From the NCBI GenBank assembly GCA_016124665.1, contig WGNH01000014.1, positions 1 through 64,000 of the forward strand: 64,000 nucleotides of DNA. Reading direction: 5' to 3'. This document shows, piece after piece, positions 27,971 to 36,906 of this stretch (its first letter is position 1; each line of letters begins with the position of its first letter). The position numbers and the translations under genes were made by a program. The stretch comes from Alphaproteobacteria bacterium (GTDB taxonomy: Bacteria > Pseudomonadota > Alphaproteobacteria > Caulobacterales > Maricaulaceae). A model generated the notes under the pieces. That model worked only from the letters and a program-made list of their open reading frames with translations. It did not search any database and was not told where the DNA came from.

Positions 27971-29076
27971 ACCAGGTCCTTCAACCGCTTCGCCACCAGG
28001 CCGCGGATCGTGGCCGCCGTCTGTTCATGCGTGATTTCAGCGAGGGCTTCATCCAGGAAGCTTTCCACCAGCAGGCGGCGCGCCTCGGATTCCGGAAGGC
28101 CGCGCTGCTGCATGTAGAAGAGCGCCATTTCATCAAGCGTGCCAATCGCATTTCCGTGCGCGCATTCAACGTCATCGGCATAGATTTCCAGTTCGGGCTT
28201 GGCGTCGATCTCCGATTTCTCGTCTATGATCATGCCCTTGTGGGTCATCCGGGCGTCGGTTTTCTGGGCTTCACGCTTGACGTGAATCTTGCCCTGGAAA
28301 ACGCCATGGCCACCGCCATAGGCAATGCCCTTGGTCAGCTGCGACAATTCCCCGTCCGGCCCGTGCATGTTGACGCGTGTCGTCAGATCCGCGTGTGCGC
28401 CCTTGCCGACCAGATAGGCCGCGTTCAGCGTCACTTTTGCGCCCCCGCCTGCCGAATGCAGCTGGGTTTCATGCCGGACCAGCTTGCCGCCCTGGGAAAT
28501 CACGGTCTGCACAAACTCGCCGGTCTCATGCACGGTCACGCCACTGGATAAAAGCAGTACGGATTCCGGCGCTTCGTCGATCAGGATGACACGCTCCACA
28601 TGCGCGCCCGGCCAAACAACGTAATCCACACCGATGGCGCTGAAGGCCTGGACTTCCGAGCTGTAATGTTCATGCACCCTGACGGACATGCCCGGCGCTC
28701 CTACAATCGTGGCCGCGGCCTGCGATACGCCTTTCAGCGCCCGGAAATCGAGATCGAGTACGGTCAGATTCCGGGGCTCGAAATAGGTGACATTCATCAC
28801 ACCGGCAAAGGCCAGCAGATTGGCAAAGAAATCCTGATCTGCCGCACGGCGCACTTCGGTCCACTCCGGATTGACCGAGGACCGGAACTGGACTTTTCCC
28901 GCGCCGGTAATGCCTTTGGTGGCCCGCTCCACATCCGACCATTTCCAGTCTTCATCGCGCCGCGTCGGCAGGCCGACCTTTTTCAGACGGGCCGCGAAGT
29001 CGCCACGCCAGCCGGTCGCCCCCTTGAAGGGCAACAGCACCTGCTCAAGGGCGTTTGTGGGTTCGATGACTGCCAT
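27967..29076 (-). CDS. sufD: SufD, Fe-S scaffold subunit
   Basis: Partner of SufB in the SufBC2D scaffold. It has 369 residues. The conserved C-terminal SufBD core includes DEKSEIDAKPELEIYADDVE, then CAHGNAIGTLDEMALFYMQQ and RGLPESEARRLLVESF, with the invariant Cys/His pair of the cluster-assembly interface. The N-terminal half is divergent, as is usual. The start overlaps the sufC stop by one base and the end overlaps sufS by four, so the three are translationally coupled. Confidence 0.95.
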   Translation of the reverse strand: MAVIEPTNALEQVLLPFKGATGWRGDFAARLKKVGLPTRRDEDWKWSDVERATKGITGAGKVQFRSSVNPEWTEVRRAADQDFFANLLAFAGVMNVTYFEPRNLTVLDLDFRALKGVSQAAATIVGAPGMSVRVHEHYSSEVQAFSAIGVDYVVWPGAHVERVILIDEAPESVLLLSSGVTVHETGEFVQTVISQGGKLVRHETQLHSAGGGAKVTLNAAYLVGKGAHADLTTRVNMHGPDGELSQLTKGIAYGGGHGVFQGKIHVKREAQKTDARMTHKGMIIDEKSEIDAKPELEIYADDVECAHGNAIGTLDEMALFYMQQRGLPESEARRLLVESFLDEALAEITHEQTAATIRGLVAKRLKDLV

Positions 29077-29828
29077 CAGGCCGCCCTCACATATTTGTCA
29101 TAACCTTCGGCCTCGAGCTCCTTTGCGAGCTCCGGACCGCCGGACGCCACGATCTTCCCGTCGCTCATAACATGAACAACATCAGGCGAAATATGATCCA
29201 GCAGACGCTGATAATGGGTAATGACCAGCATACCGCGCTCGGGCGAACGCAAGGCATTGACGCCGTCGGAGACAACTTTCAGCGCGTCGATGTCCAGCCC
29301 GCTATCGGTTTCATCAAGGATGAGGAAGCGCGGCTCCAGCACGGCGGCCTGCAGGATTTCGAGGCGTTTCTTCTCGCCGCCGGAAAATCCGACATTCACA
29401 GGGCGCTTTAACATATCACCAGAAATATTCAGAAGCTTTGCCTTTTCCCGAACATGTTTCATGAAATCGGGTGCCGACATCTCATCTTCGCCACGGGCAC
29501 GGCGCTGGGCGTTCAGTGCTTCCTTCATGAAAGTCAGGGTCGGCACGCCGGGAATTTCGACCGGATACTGAAAAGACAGGAAGAGGCCCTTCGCGGCCCG
29601 CTCCTCGGGCGCCAGATCGGCGATGTTCTCACCGTCATAGAGGATGCTCCCGTCTGTCGCCTCATAGCCGTCCCGGCCGGTCAGCACATAGGAAAGAGTC
29701 GATTTGCCCGAGCCATTCGGGCCCATGATGGCGTGCGCCTCACCCTTGGGCACAGACAGGTCCAGCCCCTTGAGGATGGGTTTGTCGCCACCAACCGAGG
29801 CGTGGAGGTTCTTGATCTCAAGCATCAC
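29076..29828 (-). CDS. sufC: SufC, ATPase of the SufBCD complex
   Basis: ABC-type ATPase that powers the Suf scaffold. It has 250 residues. Walker A is GPNGSGKST, the signature is GFSGGEKKRLEI, Walker B is LILDETDSGLD, and the H-loop region is LVITHYQRLL. No membrane partner is present, as expected. The start ([18 protein letters not shown]; either Met) overlaps the stop of the unrecognised gene upstream by 4 bp. This means that gene, and not sufB, is its immediate neighbour here. Confidence 0.97.
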   Translation of the reverse strand: MMLEIKNLHASVGGDKPILKGLDLSVPKGEAHAIMGPNGSGKSTLSYVLTGRDGYEATDGSILYDGENIADLAPEERAAKGLFLSFQYPVEIPGVPTLTFMKEALNAQRRARGEDEMSAPDFMKHVREKAKLLNISGDMLKRPVNVGFSGGEKKRLEILQAAVLEPRFLILDETDSGLDIDALKVVSDGVNALRSPERGMLVITHYQRLLDHISPDVVHVMSDGKIVASGGPELAKELEAEGYDKYVRAA

Positions 29829-30454
29829 TGATTACCCATTGCGAGGCCGCAATAATACGCCTCGCCCTCTGTTTGGCCGCCATCGACGAGCGAGCAGTCG
29901 GGGCCGTCATCGACGTTCTCGACGGTCTCGTATGTCAGGAAAATCGTGGCGATATTGTCGAGCTCGAGCCCTTCGAGACGATAGAATTCGATATAGCGGG
30001 CGATCGCGCTGTCGCGGGCGGCGGCCATGAAGACGCCGTCGCCGACCGGGTCAATGCCATAGCCATTCAGCTCGTGTGAGGTCCATTCGAAGCCGTATTC
30101 CGTGCCGATGGCCAGACTGTAGGTCGTGTTGACGTTTCCGGTTTCGAGCGGCACCAGCAATTCTTCCATGCCGTCGCCATTGAGGTCGGTCAGGCTGGGA
30201 TAGAAGAAGCTCTCCGTGGCATAGCTCATCGTCTGCGCCAGCGTTCCGTCGAGATACCGGACCGTCGCATCGATCATTTCGCGGCGGTCATCAAGCGGCG
30301 AGAATTCGAAGCTGAGCATGAAGGCGTGGTCGCCGGCTGTCTGAAACACGCAATCTTCGTGCGTGGCATTGCTTTCCAGCTCATCGCACAGTGGCAGACC
30401 TTCCTGGCCAGCATCCTGCGCCATCAGCGCGGCGGCGAGTGCGAATTCGATCAT
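29825..30454 (-). CDS. Exported-looking protein inside the suf operon, unrecognised
   Basis: I do not recognise this 209-residue protein. The N-terminus [19 protein letters not shown] looks like a short signal peptide, though it lacks basic residues. Four cysteines (23, 35, 187, 202) sit as one pair near each end, suggesting disulfides and export. Residues 90-97 read DLNGDGME, a D-x-N-x-D-G-x-E calcium-type loop seen in FG-GAP/VCBS-like proteins, inside [20 protein letters not shown]. It overlaps sufB upstream by ATGA and sufC downstream by ATGA, so translation of all three is coupled. The open frame extends upstream into sufB; the ATG at 30452-30454 is the sensible start. A role in Fe-S assembly is not shown. 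Confidence 0.82.
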   Translation of the reverse strand: MIEFALAAALMAQDAGQEGLPLCDELESNATHEDCVFQTAGDHAFMLSFEFSPLDDRREMIDATVRYLDGTLAQTMSYATESFFYPSLTDLNGDGMEELLVPLETGNVNTTYSLAIGTEYGFEWTSHELNGYGIDPVGDGVFMAAARDSAIARYIEFYRLEGLELDNIATIFLTYETVENVDDGPDCSLVDGGQTEGEAYYCGLAMGNQ

Positions 30455-31953
30455 CCCACGCTCCCTTCGAGCGAGACCTTGAGGAGTTGCTGGGCTTCGA
30501 CCGCGAATTCCATCGGCAATTCCTGCAGCACGTCGCGGACAAAGCCGTTCACGAGCAGCGCAGTCGCGGTTTCCTCGTCCAGACCACGCTGGCGGGCATA
30601 GAAGAGCTGGTCCTCGGCGAGCTTGGTCGTTGTCGCCTCGTGCTCCAGCTGGGCTTTGGGCGTCTTGCATTCGATATAGGGCACGGTGTGAGCGCCGCAC
30701 TGATCGCCGATCAGCAGGCTGTCGCACTGGGTGAAATTGCGCGCGCCCTCGGCCTTGGCGTGGATGGAGACCAGACCGCGATAAGTGTTGTCAGAGCGGC
30801 CGGCGGAAATGCCCTTCGAGATGATACGCGAGCGGGTATTTTTGCCCAGATGGATCATCTTGGTGCCGGTATCGGCTTGCTGTGCGCCATTGGTGACGGC
30901 GACGGAGTAAAATTCACCGACCGAATTATCACCGCGCAGGATGCAGGACGGGTATTTCCAGGTGATGGCAGAGCCGGTCTCGACCTGCGTCCATGACACT
31001 TTCGAATTCTTGCCCCGGCAATCAGCCCGCTTGGTGACAAAATTATAGACACCGCCCTTGCCGTTCTCGTCGCCCGGCCACCAGTTCTGAACCGTTGAAT
31101 ACTTGATCTCGGCATCGTCCATGGCGACGAGTTCGACCACGGCGGCGTGCAGCTGGTTTTCATCGCGCATCGGTGCGGTGCAGCCTTCCAGATAGGAGAC
31201 GTAAGAGCCCTCTTCCGCGATGATCAGCGTGCGTTCAAACTGGCCGGTACCTTCCGCATTCATGCGGAAATAGGTGGAAAGCTCCATCGGGCATCGCACG
31301 CCCTTGGGCACATAGACGAAGGTTCCGTCGGAAAAGACGGCGCAATTGAGCGTCGCGAAATAATTGTCCGATTTCGGCACCACCGAGGCGAGGTATTTCT
31401 TCACCAGTTCCGGGTGCTCGCGAATGGCTTCGGAGATCGACATGAAGATGACGCCCGCCCTGGCGAGCTCGGCCTTGAACGTCGTCGCAACCGAGACGCT
31501 GTCGAACACGGCATCGACCGCCACGCGGGGCTTTTCACGCGCTTCTGCGGCGGTTTCAGCCGCCCCGGCGACACCCAGCAGGACTTCCTGCTCGCGCAGC
31601 GGAATGCCGAGCTTTTCGAAGTCGGCGAGAATTTCCGGCGGCACGTCATCAATGGACTCATATTTCGCCCCGGATGAGGGCTCGGCATAGTAATAGATGT
31701 CCTGATAATCGATCTTCGGATAATTGACCTTGGCCCAGTCCGGCTCGCGCATTTCAAGCCAGCGCTTATAGGCCTCCAGCCGCCAGTCGAGCATCCATTG
31801 CGGCTCGTCCTTCTTGGCCGAGATATAACGGACGGTCTCTTCAGACAGGCCTTTCGGCGCACGTTCCTGCTCCACCTCGGTGGTGAAGCCGTACTTGTAC
31901 TTGTCCGATTCCAGACGTTTGACGTCTGCGATGGTTTCCTTGACCGCTACCAT
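30451..31953 (-). CDS. sufB: SufB, Fe-S scaffold subunit
   Basis: Main scaffold protein on which the cluster is built, with SufC and SufD. It has 500 residues starting [16 protein letters not shown]. Conserved stretches include [60 protein letters not shown], and the C-terminal core [20 protein letters not shown] with its cysteines. The longer frame to 32004 lies in the gap after the desulfurase gene and is not needed. The downstream neighbour by 4 bp overlap is the unrecognised exported-looking gene. Confidence 0.97.
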   Translation of the reverse strand: MVAVKETIADVKRLESDKYKYGFTTEVEQERAPKGLSEETVRYISAKKDEPQWMLDWRLEAYKRWLEMREPDWAKVNYPKIDYQDIYYYAEPSSGAKYESIDDVPPEILADFEKLGIPLREQEVLLGVAGAAETAAEAREKPRVAVDAVFDSVSVATTFKAELARAGVIFMSISEAIREHPELVKKYLASVVPKSDNYFATLNCAVFSDGTFVYVPKGVRCPMELSTYFRMNAEGTGQFERTLIIAEEGSYVSYLEGCTAPMRDENQLHAAVVELVAMDDAEIKYSTVQNWWPGDENGKGGVYNFVTKRADCRGKNSKVSWTQVETGSAITWKYPSCILRGDNSVGEFYSVAVTNGAQQADTGTKMIHLGKNTRSRIISKGISAGRSDNTYRGLVSIHAKAEGARNFTQCDSLLIGDQCGAHTVPYIECKTPKAQLEHEATTTKLAEDQLFYARQRGLDEETATALLVNGFVRDVLQELPMEFAVEAQQLLKVSLEGSVG

Positions 31954-31966
31954 GATTTTCTTTCGC

Positions 31967-33109
31967 TTAAGCGATTTCCTTGAGACGCGGCTTGACCCGC
32001 GCATATTCGGCTGACCAAGCCTTCAGAAAGGCCTCGACATCGGCTTCGGTCGAATTCCAGCCGAGACTGACCCGGATCGTACAATTGGCCGTCTTCTCGC
32101 ACATCATCGATGACCAGGTCTTCGACACGCCGGTCTTGCCCGATGAACAGGCCGAGCCGGAACTAACGCAAATACCGGACAGGTCGAGCGCGATGACCTG
32201 CATGCCACCTTCCCAACCCGGCACACAAATGGCCGAAGTGTTGGGCGTGCGGGGCGCGTTCTTGCCGAGAAAACAGATGTTTGGATCGATTTCCTGCAAT
32301 TGGGATTCAATCCGGTCGCGCCAAATTCCGATCTGCTTCCACTTGTCCGGCTCCGCCAGACAGGCCTCCAGTGCCTTGGCAAAGGCATAGGCTCCCGGCA
32401 CATTCTCCGTGCCCGAACGTCGGCCCTTTTCCTGGCCACCACCGCGCCTTGGCACATCAAATGGGGCGTCGCAGGCCAGGATTAAAGCCCCAACGCCTTG
32501 CGGCCCGCCGACCTTGTGCGCGGAAACCGCAGCATAATGCGCCCCGGACGCGGCGAAATCGAACGAGATTTTTCCCAGCGCCTGCACGGCATCGATATGG
32601 AACAGCCCGCCAGCCCCGCGGACAATGCGCGCGGCTTCGGCAAAGGGCTGGATCACTCCGGTTTCGTTATTGGCGGCATGGAGACAAACCAGCACCTTTT
32701 CGTCTTCTCCGAGCGCTGAAAGCCGGTTTTGCAACCAGGTCAGATCGGCCAGCCCGTCGCGTGTGATCGGCAACAACTCGACCGGCAGCGCTGTGGTCTC
32801 GGCGAAACGCGCGACGGCCTCATGTTCACTGATCGTGTGGATGATGCGGGTCACGCCACCGCCCCGCACCGCGCCTTCAATGGCGAGGTTATCGGCTTCA
32901 GTGCCACCGGCCGTGAAGACGATGTCATTCGGCTGCGCGCAGACGGACCGGGCAATCGACAGACGGGCGTGCTCAAGAATGGCGCGCGCGCCCCTCCCCA
33001 CGGAATGAACAGCTGACGGGTTTCCGCCCCGATCCATGGCATCCAGCAATGCCTGACGCGCTTCAGGCCGCACCGGCGTTGTTGCATTGTGATCGAGATA
33101 GACTGCCAT
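31967..33109 (-). CDS. IscS-like (class I) cysteine desulfurase
   Basis: Second PLP cysteine desulfurase of the operon, 380 residues. The N-terminus [20 protein letters not shown] is class I. The PLP lysine lies in [10 protein letters not shown]. The catalytic Cys lies on the longer loop [19 protein letters not shown], as in IscS/NifS. It is placed between iscR and sufB, a common alphaproteobacterial order. It may supply sulfur for tRNA thiolation or for Suf under other conditions than SufS. I start at ATG 33107-33109; the extra 18 upstream codons overlap iscR's end. Confidence 0.94.
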   Translation of the reverse strand: MAVYLDHNATTPVRPEARQALLDAMDRGGNPSAVHSVGRGARAILEHARLSIARSVCAQPNDIVFTAGGTEADNLAIEGAVRGGGVTRIIHTISEHEAVARFAETTALPVELLPITRDGLADLTWLQNRLSALGEDEKVLVCLHAANNETGVIQPFAEAARIVRGAGGLFHIDAVQALGKISFDFAASGAHYAAVSAHKVGGPQGVGALILACDAPFDVPRRGGGQEKGRRSGTENVPGAYAFAKALEACLAEPDKWKQIGIWRDRIESQLQEIDPNICFLGKNAPRTPNTSAICVPGWEGGMQVIALDLSGICVSSGSACSSGKTGVSKTWSSMMCEKTANCTIRVSLGWNSTEADVEAFLKAWSAEYARVKPRLKEIA

Positions 33110-33128
33110 TTCCCTCAATTGCCTTTGT

Positions 33129-33593
33129 CTATTCTGCCGCCATCGAATCCGATGCGCGTTCATTCGCGCCCCGGGCCGCGCCCATCACCCGCCCGGCAAT
33201 CACATCTTCCAACGTGATTGATCCGAGGAAAAGGTAGATGTGGCGACTCAGCTCATCCCACAGATCATGTGTGATACAGCGGCGGCCATTCTCTATACAG
33301 CCCCTGGCCTCACCTTCGCAGCGCGTGATATCAACGCTCTCATCGACGGCGGACATGATGTCGATCACGCGGATGTTCTCCGCTGGCCGTGCCAGGGAAT
33401 AACCACCGCCGGGTCCGCGCACGGAATCGACAAGCTCGGCTTTGCGCAAGCGTGCGAACAATTGTTCGAGATAGGATAGCGATATGGATTGGCGCGAGGC
33501 GATGTCGGCCAGAGTGACGGGACCGCGTACGGATCTGCGGGCCAGATCGGCCATCGCCATGACGGCATAGCGGCCTTTGGTGCTTAACTTCAT
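33129..33593 (-). CDS. iscR: IscR, Rrf2-family [2Fe-2S] transcription regulator
   Basis: Represses Fe-S assembly genes when loaded with its [2Fe-2S] cluster. It has 154 residues beginning [20 protein letters not shown]. The winged helix spans about residues 1-70 with [20 protein letters not shown]. The cluster ligands Cys92, Cys99 and Cys106 ([16 protein letters not shown]) are present, with His109 as likely fourth ligand as in E. coli. It is first in the iscR-suf operon, with a probable binding site about 100 bp upstream. So the operon should be autoregulated by cluster demand. Confidence 0.95.
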   Translation of the reverse strand: MKLSTKGRYAVMAMADLARRSVRGPVTLADIASRQSISLSYLEQLFARLRKAELVDSVRGPGGGYSLARPAENIRVIDIMSAVDESVDITRCEGEARGCIENGRRCITHDLWDELSRHIYLFLGSITLEDVIAGRVMGAARGANERASDSMAAE

Positions 33594-33690
33594 GTCTTCA
33601 CTCCCCAAAACCCTCGCATTTACAAGGCGGCTTGTGTTATCACGCGCCATCTTTGCCAGGGCGGCTGGAACATTACGTTCAGGGACGTAG

Positions 33691-33715
33691 ATCTCCGAGT
33701 GTTTTAGTCAACTTT
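33691..33715 (-). promoter_or_regulatory. Probable IscR type 1 operator upstream of iscR-suf
   Basis: Read on the minus strand the site is AAAGTTGACTAAAACACTCG followed by GAGAT. It fits the E. coli type 1 IscR pattern ATASYYGACTRWWWYAGTCRRSTAT at most positions, including YYGACT, the AT-rich centre and a near-mirror ACTCGG half. TTGACT may double as a -35 box. It is the only such site I saw in the suf region. Confidence 0.6.
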
Positions 33716-33805
33716 TTAGCACCTGCATACAAATGGTTTCTGGCTGATTGCAGTTGATAAACCGCATCAGTTAGTTGGGAATTGAAAAAGAAAGGCGAAA
33801 TCGCC

Positions 33806-34483
33806 ATGCCTGACGTCATCATCCCCGGCCCGGAAGGGCGCCTGGAGGGCCGCTATGCTCCGGGTGAAGCGGACAATGCTCCAATCGCGCTGATTTGCCA
33901 CGCCCATCCGATGGGCGGCGGGAATATGGAAAACCACACTTCAGTGATGATGTATGACATCTTCCGCAAGCGGGGCTTTGCGACATTGCGGTTCAATTTC
34001 CGGGGGGTCGGCCGCAGCCAGGGCAGCTATGATCAGGGTCTGGGTGAATTGTCCGATGCCGCGACGGCCCTCGACTGGGTCCAAGCCTACAACAATAATG
34101 CGCCTTTTTCCTGGGTGGCCGGCCATTCCTTCGGTGCGTGGGTGGGGATGCAGCTTTTGATGCGGCGCCCGGAAGTCGGCGGTTTCATCTCGGTGGCCCC
34201 ACCCACCAACATGTATGATTTCAACTTCCTCGCCCCCTGCCCGGCCTCGGGCATCATCCTGCATGGCTCCGAGGACAAGATTGTGCCCTATGACGATATG
34301 GAGCGCATGATGAGCAAGGTGCGCGTCCAGAAGGGTATTGTCATCGAGCGCGAGGAAGTGCCGGGTGCCGGTCACATGTTCTCGACCCATCTCGAGGAGC
34401 TTGAGAAAAGGATCGAGGCCTATCTTGACCGGCGCCTGCCGATTGTCATGGAAGAGCGCAAAGCCGTCCGCCCTCGCCGCTAG
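33806..34483 (+). CDS. Alpha/beta hydrolase
   Basis: Predicted cytosolic alpha/beta hydrolase, 225 residues. The strand order is readable: LICHAHPMGGGNMENH near residue 30, FNFRGVGRSQGSYDQG, the nucleophile elbow GHSFGAWVG with the presumed catalytic Ser, LHGSEDKIVPYDD with the acid, and GAGHMFSTHLEEL with the His. The start is ATG 33806, with AAAGGCGAAATC before it; the TTG at 33782 is less likely. It is divergent from iscR, an arrangement I recall from other alphaproteobacteria, and may share its control region. The last 4 bp overlap the convergent anmK. The substrate is unknown. Confidence 0.9.
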   Translation: MPDVIIPGPEGRLEGRYAPGEADNAPIALICHAHPMGGGNMENHTSVMMYDIFRKRGFATLRFNFRGVGRSQGSYDQGLGELSDAATALDWVQAYNNNAPFSWVAGHSFGAWVGMQLLMRRPEVGGFISVAPPTNMYDFNFLAPCPASGIILHGSEDKIVPYDDMERMMSKVRVQKGIVIEREEVPGAGHMFSTHLEELEKRIEAYLDRRLPIVMEERKAVRPRR

Positions 34484-35586
34484 ACCGCTTTTGCCAACCG
34501 GCCTCCCGTCATCGGCTCCGGCACACCGGTCGTTGACGGCAGGCTGAGCGGCAGGCCCTTGATCGAGCGGACAGCGAGCCAGGCGAAGGCCTGGGCCTCC
34601 ATCAGATCACCATTCCAGTTAACCGCTTCGACGGGCTCGGCCGGACGATCCAGCCGTTCGGCAATCGCCGCCATCATCACCGGATTTTTCCGTCCCCCGC
34701 CTGTCGCCAGAATGCGTTCGGGCCGCCCCATGCGCAAAATGGCATCGGCGACGGTCTGCGCGGTAAAGGCTGTCAGCGTGGCGGCACCGTCTTCCGGCGA
34801 AAGCCCGCGCACCGGATCCAGCGAAAAATCCCAGCGGTCCAGAGATTTGGGCGGCGGCAAGGCGAAATAGGGATGATTCATGAGCTGCGACAGCGCTGCC
34901 GCATTCACAGTGCCACGGGCGGCCAGCGCCCCATTCCGGTCGCAGGATTCGCCAATCGTCTGTTCACACCAGGCGTCCAGCAAGCCGCTGGCCGGTCCGG
35001 TGTCAAAGGCGACCGGGTCACCCGCGCCCAGCCATGATACATTTGCCACACCGCCCAGATTGAGCACCGCAACCGGACCGTCGAGCTTGTCGCGCCGGAA
35101 CAGGGCTTCGTGATAGAGCGTGGCCAGCGGTGCGCCATGGCCACCGGCGGCAACATCAGCACTGCGCATGTCATAGACGACATCAATGCCCACGGCTTTC
35201 GCCAGTGCCGGGCCATTGCCGATCTGGCGGGTCGCACCGCGCCGCTCCGGTGTTGGCGCACGATGCAGCACGGTCTGACCGTGGAAGCCGACAAGATCAA
35301 TATCGTCCGCGGTCAGTCCCGCCGATGCGATCACGCCTTTCACGGCACGGGCATGGGCCTCGGTGAGCGCGCGTTCGGCGTCCGCAAATTCCGGAGGCTC
35401 CTCGCCGTCGAATTTCCATTTCAGAGCGGCATTGACGGCCGCCTGCAGGCGCGCCCTCTCCGTATTTGAATAGGGCTGTTCCGTGCCGGCAAGCGGCGTG
35501 ATCCACATGCCGCCATCGGTCTCGATCACTGCGGCATCCACCCCGTCAAGCGAGGTGCCACTCATCAGTCCGATCACACGATACAT
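34480..35586 (-). CDS. anmK: Anhydro-N-acetylmuramic acid kinase
   Basis: Phosphorylates 1,6-anhydro-MurNAc during peptidoglycan recycling, in the cytoplasm. It has 368 residues. The N-terminal ATPase-fold signature is GLMSGTSLDGVDAAVIETDG. Further conserved parts are VGFHGQTVLHRAPTPERRGA, RQIGNGPALA, NLGGVANVSWLG and FDTGPASGLLDAWC, then ILATGGGRKNPVM. I start at MYRVIGLMSG; the 16 codons upstream run into the short gap shared with tyrS. It is divergent from tyrS, a conserved arrangement. Confidence 0.96.
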   Translation of the reverse strand: MYRVIGLMSGTSLDGVDAAVIETDGGMWITPLAGTEQPYSNTERARLQAAVNAALKWKFDGEEPPEFADAERALTEAHARAVKGVIASAGLTADDIDLVGFHGQTVLHRAPTPERRGATRQIGNGPALAKAVGIDVVYDMRSADVAAGGHGAPLATLYHEALFRRDKLDGPVAVLNLGGVANVSWLGAGDPVAFDTGPASGLLDAWCEQTIGESCDRNGALAARGTVNAAALSQLMNHPYFALPPPKSLDRWDFSLDPVRGLSPEDGAATLTAFTAQTVADAILRMGRPERILATGGGRKNPVMMAAIAERLDRPAEPVEAVNWNGDLMEAQAFAWLAVRSIKGLPLSLPSTTGVPEPMTGGRLAKAV

Positions 35587-35654
35587 GCTGCCCCCTTCCG
35601 GCTTTGGAAAAGCGCCGCTAAAAGACGCGGCCAACCCCTAATCAGGCCGAAGCC

Positions 35655-36905
35655 ATGACCGAATACAAGTCCGAACTCATCAAAACGCTGGTTTCCCGCG
35701 GCTATCTCAATCAGGCCACCGATATCGAAGGTCTGGATGAAGCCGCCGCAAACAAGCGGATTACCGGCTATATCGGCTTTGATATGACGGCCGATTCCCT
35801 GCATGTCGGGTCGCTTGTGCAGATCATGATGCTGCGCCGGATGCAACAGGCCGGGCACAAGCCGATCATACTGGTGGGCACCGGCACGACCAAGATCGGT
35901 GACCCGTCCGGCAAGGACCAGTCACGCAAGATGACGACCGACGCGGCGATCGCCGCAAACAAGGCCGGCATTCTGAAAGCGTTCGACAAGCTCCTGACCA
36001 TCGGTGACGGACCTGCCGATGCCATTGTCGTGGACAATGACGAATGGCTGTCGAAATTCGGGTATCTCGAATTCCTGCGCGAATACGGCCCGCACTTCAC
36101 CATCAACCGGATGCTGACATTCGAGTCCGTGAAATTGCGGCTGGACCGTGAACAACCCCTCACCTTTCTTGAATTCAACTACATGCTCCTGCAGGCGGTT
36201 GATTTCCTGGAATTGTCACGCCGCTATGACTGCACCCTGCAATTGGGCGGCGGTGACCAGTGGGGCAATATCATCAATGGCGTGGAATTGTGCCGGCGCA
36301 TCGACCAGAAACCGGTCTTCGGCTTCACCACGCCACTGATCACGACCGCCTCCGGTGCCAAGATGGGCAAGACGGAATCCGGCGCGATCTGGCTCAATGA
36401 GGACCGCCTCAGCCCTTACGAATACTGGCAGTTCTGGCGCAATACCGAAGACGCCGATGTCGGCCGCTTCCTGCGCCTCTTCACCGATGTGCCGCTGGAC
36501 GAGATTGCCGAACTCGAGAAAGCAGAAGGTGCCGCTCTCAACGCGGTCAAGGTACGTCTCGCCAATGAAGCCACGGCCATGCTGCACGGGGCCGAAGCGG
36601 CCCGGGAGGCAGAGGAAACGGCGCAGGCAACATTCGCGGACGGCGGGACGGGCGGGGCCTTGCCCGCCTTTGACATTGCGGCATCAGAGCTGTCAGCAGG
36701 GATGCCGGTGCTTGCGCTTCTCACCGGGGCCGGATTTGCCGAATCCAATGGCGAGGCCAAGCGTCTGGTCAAAGGTGGCGGCGTGCGGGTGAATGGCGAG
36801 GTCGTCTCCGATCCTCAAACTGTCATAACCACTGGCGACCTGGTGGACGGGGCGATCAAGATTTCCGCCGGGAAAAAACGCCACGCACTGGCCAGAGCCG
36901 TCTGA
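35655..36905 (+). CDS. tyrS: Tyrosyl-tRNA synthetase
   Basis: Charges tRNA-Tyr in the cytoplasm. It has 416 residues. Class I motifs are present: a HIGH-like [10 protein letters not shown] near residue 49 and a KMSKS-like [12 protein letters not shown]. The tyrosine pocket includes [14 protein letters not shown] and [12 protein letters not shown]-terminal S4 RNA-binding domain is visible ([20 protein letters not shown]). The stop lies one base from that of the AsmA-like gene on the opposite strand. Confidence 0.97.
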   Translation: MTEYKSELIKTLVSRGYLNQATDIEGLDEAAANKRITGYIGFDMTADSLHVGSLVQIMMLRRMQQAGHKPIILVGTGTTKIGDPSGKDQSRKMTTDAAIAANKAGILKAFDKLLTIGDGPADAIVVDNDEWLSKFGYLEFLREYGPHFTINRMLTFESVKLRLDREQPLTFLEFNYMLLQAVDFLELSRRYDCTLQLGGGDQWGNIINGVELCRRIDQKPVFGFTTPLITTASGAKMGKTESGAIWLNEDRLSPYEYWQFWRNTEDADVGRFLRLFTDVPLDEIAELEKAEGAALNAVKVRLANEATAMLHGAEAAREAEETAQATFADGGTGGALPAFDIAASELSAGMPVLALLTGAGFAESNGEAKRLVKGGGVRVNGEVVSDPQTVITTGDLVDGAIKISAGKKRHALARAV

Positions 36906-36906
36906 C

